From positions 930,001 to 994,000 of the forward strand of contig NZ_BAABAU010000001.1 in NCBI RefSeq assembly GCF_039537585.1: DNA of 64,000 nt. The letters are read 5' to 3'. The position numbers and the translations under genes were made by a program. This DNA is from Frondihabitans peucedani (GTDB lineage: Bacteria; Actinomycetota; Actinomycetes; Actinomycetales; Microbacteriaceae). The notes under the pieces are model-generated. The model was not told the DNA's origin. It saw only the letters and a program-made list of their open reading frames with translations, and did not search any database. Below are positions 61,458 to 64,000 of the stretch, one piece after another (position 1 is the first letter of the stretch; each line of letters begins with the position of its first letter).

Positions 61458-62875
61458 CAGGAGGCCTTCTTCCGGAAGAGTGCGAGCTGCGTCGGTGAAC
61501 CGTGGCGGGCGTCGACGTCGCCGACGGGCCGGTACTCGACCGTGTAGCCCCGGCGGTCCGCGACCCCGTCCGCCCACGCGGCGAACTCCTCGCGCGACCA
61601 CTCGAAGCGGTGGTCCGGGTGCCGGAACGCACCGGCGGACAGAGTCTCGAACAGAGTGTTGTAGTCGGCGTTCGGAGTCGTCACGACGACCGATCGCGGG
61701 GCGGCGGCTCCGAAGACAGACGCCTCGAGAGCAGGGAGGCGCTCCTCGTCGACGTGCTCGACGACCTCCATCAGCACGACGGCGTCGAGGCCGCTGATCC
61801 TGTCGTCCTGGTAGGTCGCCGACGACTGCAGCAGTCGCACGCGCTCCCGCTGCCGATCGCCCGCCTCGCGCAGGTTCAGCGCGCGCTCCGCCCTCGCCAG
61901 GACACCGGCGGAGACATCCGTGCCGATGATCGTCGTGAATGCAGGATCCGCGAGCAGCCGCCGGAGCAGCGCTCCCTCGCCGCAGCCGACGTCGGCGACC
62001 GTGCGGGCCCCGACGTCTCGGAGTGCCCGCAGCACCGCCTCCGCGCGCTGCGGAGCGAGGGGTGCCGGTCGGACGGCGGCGGGCTCGACATCCGAGGGCT
62101 CCGACGGGAGGTCCTTCAGCGCGGCGATCCTGACTTCGGCGCCGAGGAGTCCTTCAGCCTCTTCGACCATGGAACGCTGGTGGGCGAGGTAGCGCCGCGT
62201 GATGAGCTCGCGCTCGGGGTGCTCGGGCAGCCATCCCTCGCCGGCGCGGAGCAGCTTGCCGACCTCGTCGTCCGACACCCAGTAGTGCTTGGCGTCGTCG
62301 AGGACCGGGAGCAGGACGTAGAGGTGACGGAGGGCCTCTCCGAGACGGACTTCACCCCGGAGGACGAGGTCGACGTAGGCGGAGTCGCCCCACTCCGGGA
62401 ACGCAGGATCGAGCGGGATCGGCTTCGCGACGACGGTCCACCCGAGCGGCTCGAACAGTCGCGCCACGAGGTCGTCCGAGTCGCGTCCTCGAGCCGGCAG
62501 GGCCGCCACGGTGATCTCGAGGGGCAGGGCTGACGCCGCGAGCTCGGGGAAGGACTCGCTCGTGCCGTTCATCGCTGTCCGGAACACCTGGCCGAGAGCG
62601 ACGGCGACCATCGACGAGGAGGCGTACGGGCGGTCGTTCACGTAGCGCGCGAGGGTTGCCGCGTCGCTGCCGCGGAAGCGCTTGTCGCGGACGAGCCCTA
62701 CGGGGTCGACCTCCAGCAGGAGCGCCACGGTGCACCTGTCGTCGGACACCTCGGGGTAGAAGACGTGAGCCGTGCCGACGCTGAGCGAGAAGGCCTGAGC
62801 GCGGTCGGGGTGCTTGCGCAGGAGGTGGCTCAGATCGGACGCGGAGGGCGCGGTCGAGGTCACGGTGACCAGCAC
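61457..62875 (-). CDS. hen1: Hen1, 3'-terminal RNA ribose 2'-O-methyltransferase
   Basis: The 472-residue protein has the bacterial Hen1 N-terminal domain (about 1-265), which helps activate the ligase, and a C-terminal methyltransferase. SAM binding is VADVGCGEG at 293-301. The metal-binding, SAM-dependent active site is Glu370, Glu373, His374 (MEVVEH) and His422 (HPDHRFEW), aligning with the Clostridium thermocellum enzyme. It methylates the 2'-OH at the break before ligation, making the repaired RNA immune to the same cut. GTG 62875 has AAGGAGA upstream, and TACCGT near 62896 is a -10 candidate in the gap to the MOSC gene. Confidence 0.96.
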   Translation of the reverse strand: MLVTVTSTAPSASDLSHLLRKHPDRAQAFSLSVGTAHVFYPEVSDDRCTVALLLEVDPVGLVRDKRFRGSDAATLARYVNDRPYASSSMVAVALGQVFRTAMNGTSESFPELAASALPLEITVAALPARGRDSDDLVARLFEPLGWTVVAKPIPLDPAFPEWGDSAYVDLVLRGEVRLGEALRHLYVLLPVLDDAKHYWVSDDEVGKLLRAGEGWLPEHPERELITRRYLAHQRSMVEEAEGLLGAEVRIAALKDLPSEPSDVEPAAVRPAPLAPQRAEAVLRALRDVGARTVADVGCGEGALLRRLLADPAFTTIIGTDVSAGVLARAERALNLREAGDRQRERVRLLQSSATYQDDRISGLDAVVLMEVVEHVDEERLPALEASVFGAAAPRSVVVTTPNADYNTLFETLSAGAFRHPDHRFEWSREEFAAWADGVADRRGYTVEYRPVGDVDARHGSPTQLALFRKKAS

Positions 62876-62935
62876 GGGTCTCCTTCAATCGGCGGACGGT
62901 AGCCGATCAGTCTAGGGCCGGCGGCGACCAGCCCC

Positions 62936-63493
62936 TCACACCGGCTGCAGCGCGACCGTCTCCCCCGCGGGCAGCTCGACACGGATCGGATCGCCGGCCC
63001 GGAGCACACCGCCCGTGACGACGACCGACATGACGCCGCCCTTCCGCTCGACCTCGCCGTCCTGCGAGTGCCCGAGCACCTCCTTCAGGAGGCCCGGCTC
63101 GAAGCCGTTGATCTGCTGGCACGGGTTGCGGAGGCCGGTCACGCGGACCACGGCCTCCTCGCCGAGGTGCAGGAGCGTGTCGGCAGGGAGCCGCAGCAGG
63201 TCTACGCCGCGCGTGGTGACATTCTCGCCGAGCTGCCCGGGTGCGACCTCGTAGCCCCGCTCGCCGACCTCGTCGAAGAGCTCGGCGTGGATCAGGTGCA
63301 CCTGCCGCAGGTTCGGCTGCGCAGGATCACGGGCAACCCTCGACAGGTGCTGCACGGTCACGCCCGCGTGCGCGTCGCCCTCCACCCCGAGGCCTGCGAC
63401 CAGCAGGATCTCGTCGACGACGTCCTTGCTGAAGCGGTGCTGCCCGTCTCGGCTGACGGCCACCACGGATCCTGCCTGTTCGCTCTGTGCCAT
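62936..63493 (-). CDS. MOSC domain-containing protein
   Basis: The 185-residue protein carries the MOSC fold: HAGVTVQHLSR, the RQVHLIHAELFDEV segment, PGQLGENVTTRGVDLLRLPADTLLHLG and the conserved Cys in LRNPCQQIN. MOSC proteins bind sulfur carriers or molybdenum cofactor and often reduce N-hydroxylated compounds (YiiM-type). I take ATG 63493 as start, because an A-rich GAGAAT lies five bases upstream and the 22 extra codons are Arg-rich. It is upstream of hen1 on the same strand, about 60 bases away. Confidence 0.85.
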   Translation of the reverse strand: MAQSEQAGSVVAVSRDGQHRFSKDVVDEILLVAGLGVEGDAHAGVTVQHLSRVARDPAQPNLRQVHLIHAELFDEVGERGYEVAPGQLGENVTTRGVDLLRLPADTLLHLGEEAVVRVTGLRNPCQQINGFEPGLLKEVLGHSQDGEVERKGGVMSVVVTGGVLRAGDPIRVELPAGETVALQPV

Positions 63494-63549
63494 GCCCGAT
63501 TCTCTCGCACCGACCCGCTCGGCGCGCATCGACGCACGCCGCTCCCATA

Positions 63550-63593
63550 ATCGCGACATGAAACCACTGCGCGCGGTGGTTTCTTGTCGCGAT
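63550..63593. terminator. 44-base inverted repeat between MOSC and SDR genes
   Basis: Arms 63550-63569 and 63574-63593 are complementary at 18 of 20 positions with a four-base CGCG loop. On the minus strand it lies about 40 bases after the SDR stop and 56 before the MOSC start, so it fits a terminator of the SDR transcript. There is no T tract. Confidence 0.65.
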
Positions 63594-63596
63594 CTC

Positions 63597-63623
63597 GGGC
63601 GAGGGCGCGGGCGAGGGCGCGGG
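63597..63623 (+). other. G-quadruplex motif: five GGG runs with three-base loops
   Basis: Five GGG triplets alternate with three-base loops CGA and CGC on the plus strand (hexamer repeats). It is a textbook intramolecular G4 sequence, located between the SDR stop and the adjacent hairpin. For the minus-strand transcript the G-rich strand is the template strand. Folding is inferred, sequence is seen. Confidence 0.6.
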
Positions 63624-63633
63624 CCCGGTGCCG

Positions 63634-64000
63634 CTAGGCCCGGCCAGCAGCGGCGCGGCGCGCGACCACGACCGCACCGGCCGCGAGCGCCCCGACGAGC
63701 AGGAGGTTCCGCGAGATCGTCCGGCGGCGCCCCTTCCAGCCGCCGGTGGTGGTCGCATCGGCAGGATCCGCGCTCGGCTCGAACAGGGCGCCGGACGTGT
63801 CGGGCGCCGACTCCTTTCTCGACAGGTGCGTCTTCTCCGTTTGCAGGGCCATCTGCGCCTCCACCGCAGCGGGCGTCATGCGGTGCTGCCGGACGAGGGC
63901 CCTGCCGATCCTGCCGACCGCGATCTCGGTGCCCTTGCCCGGAGCAGTCGCCGCCTTGACGACGGCGGCGGCCACCTGCTCGACCGGGTACACCGGCGGC
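63634..64000 (-). CDS. C-terminal part of an SDR-family protein, runs off the window
   Basis: Reading inward from the window edge gives PPVYPVEQVAAAVVKAA, the typical C-terminal cofactor-site segment of a long SDR protein. A tail (APDTSGALFEPSADPADATTT) and one hydrophobic segment (NLLLVGALAAGAVVVARR) before a basic end follow. This looks like the extension found in actinobacterial SDR proteins of the DltE/SDR type with a C-terminal membrane helix. The start lies beyond 64000, so the catalytic part is not seen. Confidence 0.7.
   Translation of the reverse strand, partial: PPVYPVEQVAAAVVKAATAPGKGTEIAVGRIGRALVRQHRMTPAAVEAQMALQTEKTHLSRKESAPDTSGALFEPSADPADATTTGGWKGRRRTISRNLLLVGALAAGAVVVARRAAAGRA

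Overview
The window is high-GC (roughly 70%) chromosomal DNA from an actinobacterium, most likely a plant- or soil-associated member of the Microbacteriaceae. The grounds are gene content and family style: DUF2510, Ku/LigD, MMPL with TetR, PadR with a membrane partner, a ChvE-type sugar-binding lipoprotein, glucodextranase and many leaderless start sites. Genus was not established. I see no prophage, insertion sequence, CRISPR array, tRNA or rRNA gene. It reads as ordinary chromosome with several sugar- and polysaccharide-use loci.

Layout. 1-5.6 kb: the 3' end of a sugar ABC-transporter locus (ChvE-like lipoprotein behind a perfect LacI-type operator), the trehalose pair otsA-otsB, a DUF2510 protein and a fructosamine-kinase-like gene. 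5.7-17 kb: CorA-like channel, TIM-barrel isomerase, GH16 glycanase coupled to an ArsB/CitM-type permease, MscS channel, asparagine-type permease, gamma carbonic anhydrase, glutathione peroxidase, and an M20 peptidase overlapping an MFS transporter. 17-22.8 kb: nadE, a GntR regulator, a large secreted glucodextranase (GH15) and MTA/SAH nucleosidase. 22.9-29.8 kb: a TetR-MMPL operon with a legible promoter/operator, a second TetR divergent from an epimerase-like SDR, another SDR and an SMP-30 lactonase. 29.8-39 kb: cytosolic GH15 enzyme, Rho_N protein, NmrA protein, the NHEJ genes ku and ligD flanking a stress-type SDR, a TspO-like protein and DUF2071. 39.3-41.7 kb: a secreted protein and a Vms1/Rv2629-like protein coupled to a small acidic protein.

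42-51.8 kb holds the most striking locus. One 2,753-residue secreted protein carries five pectin methylesterase modules separated by eleven fibronectin-III-like modules. Three modules keep the full catalytic set and two have lost it. It overlaps by four bases a gene for a wall-spanning, membrane-anchored protein. It has its own sigma-70-like promoter and an inverted repeat in its leader.

52-64 kb: aldo/keto reductase, MFS exporter, DUF5519-like protein, PadR with membrane partner, MarR with NmrA-type reductase, and the bacterial RNA-repair pair hen1-pnkp. A MOSC protein and the C-terminal end of an SDR running off the window follow.

Genome-wide signals. (i) About 18 genes share an exact arrangement, a -10-like NANNNT hexamer, six bases, then the start codon, so leaderless transcription looks common and decides several starts. 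(ii) The octamer GATCCTGC/GCAGGATC occurs about 49 times, far above composition expectation, often at the cost of rare codons. (iii) Several very long or perfect inverted repeats sit between genes.
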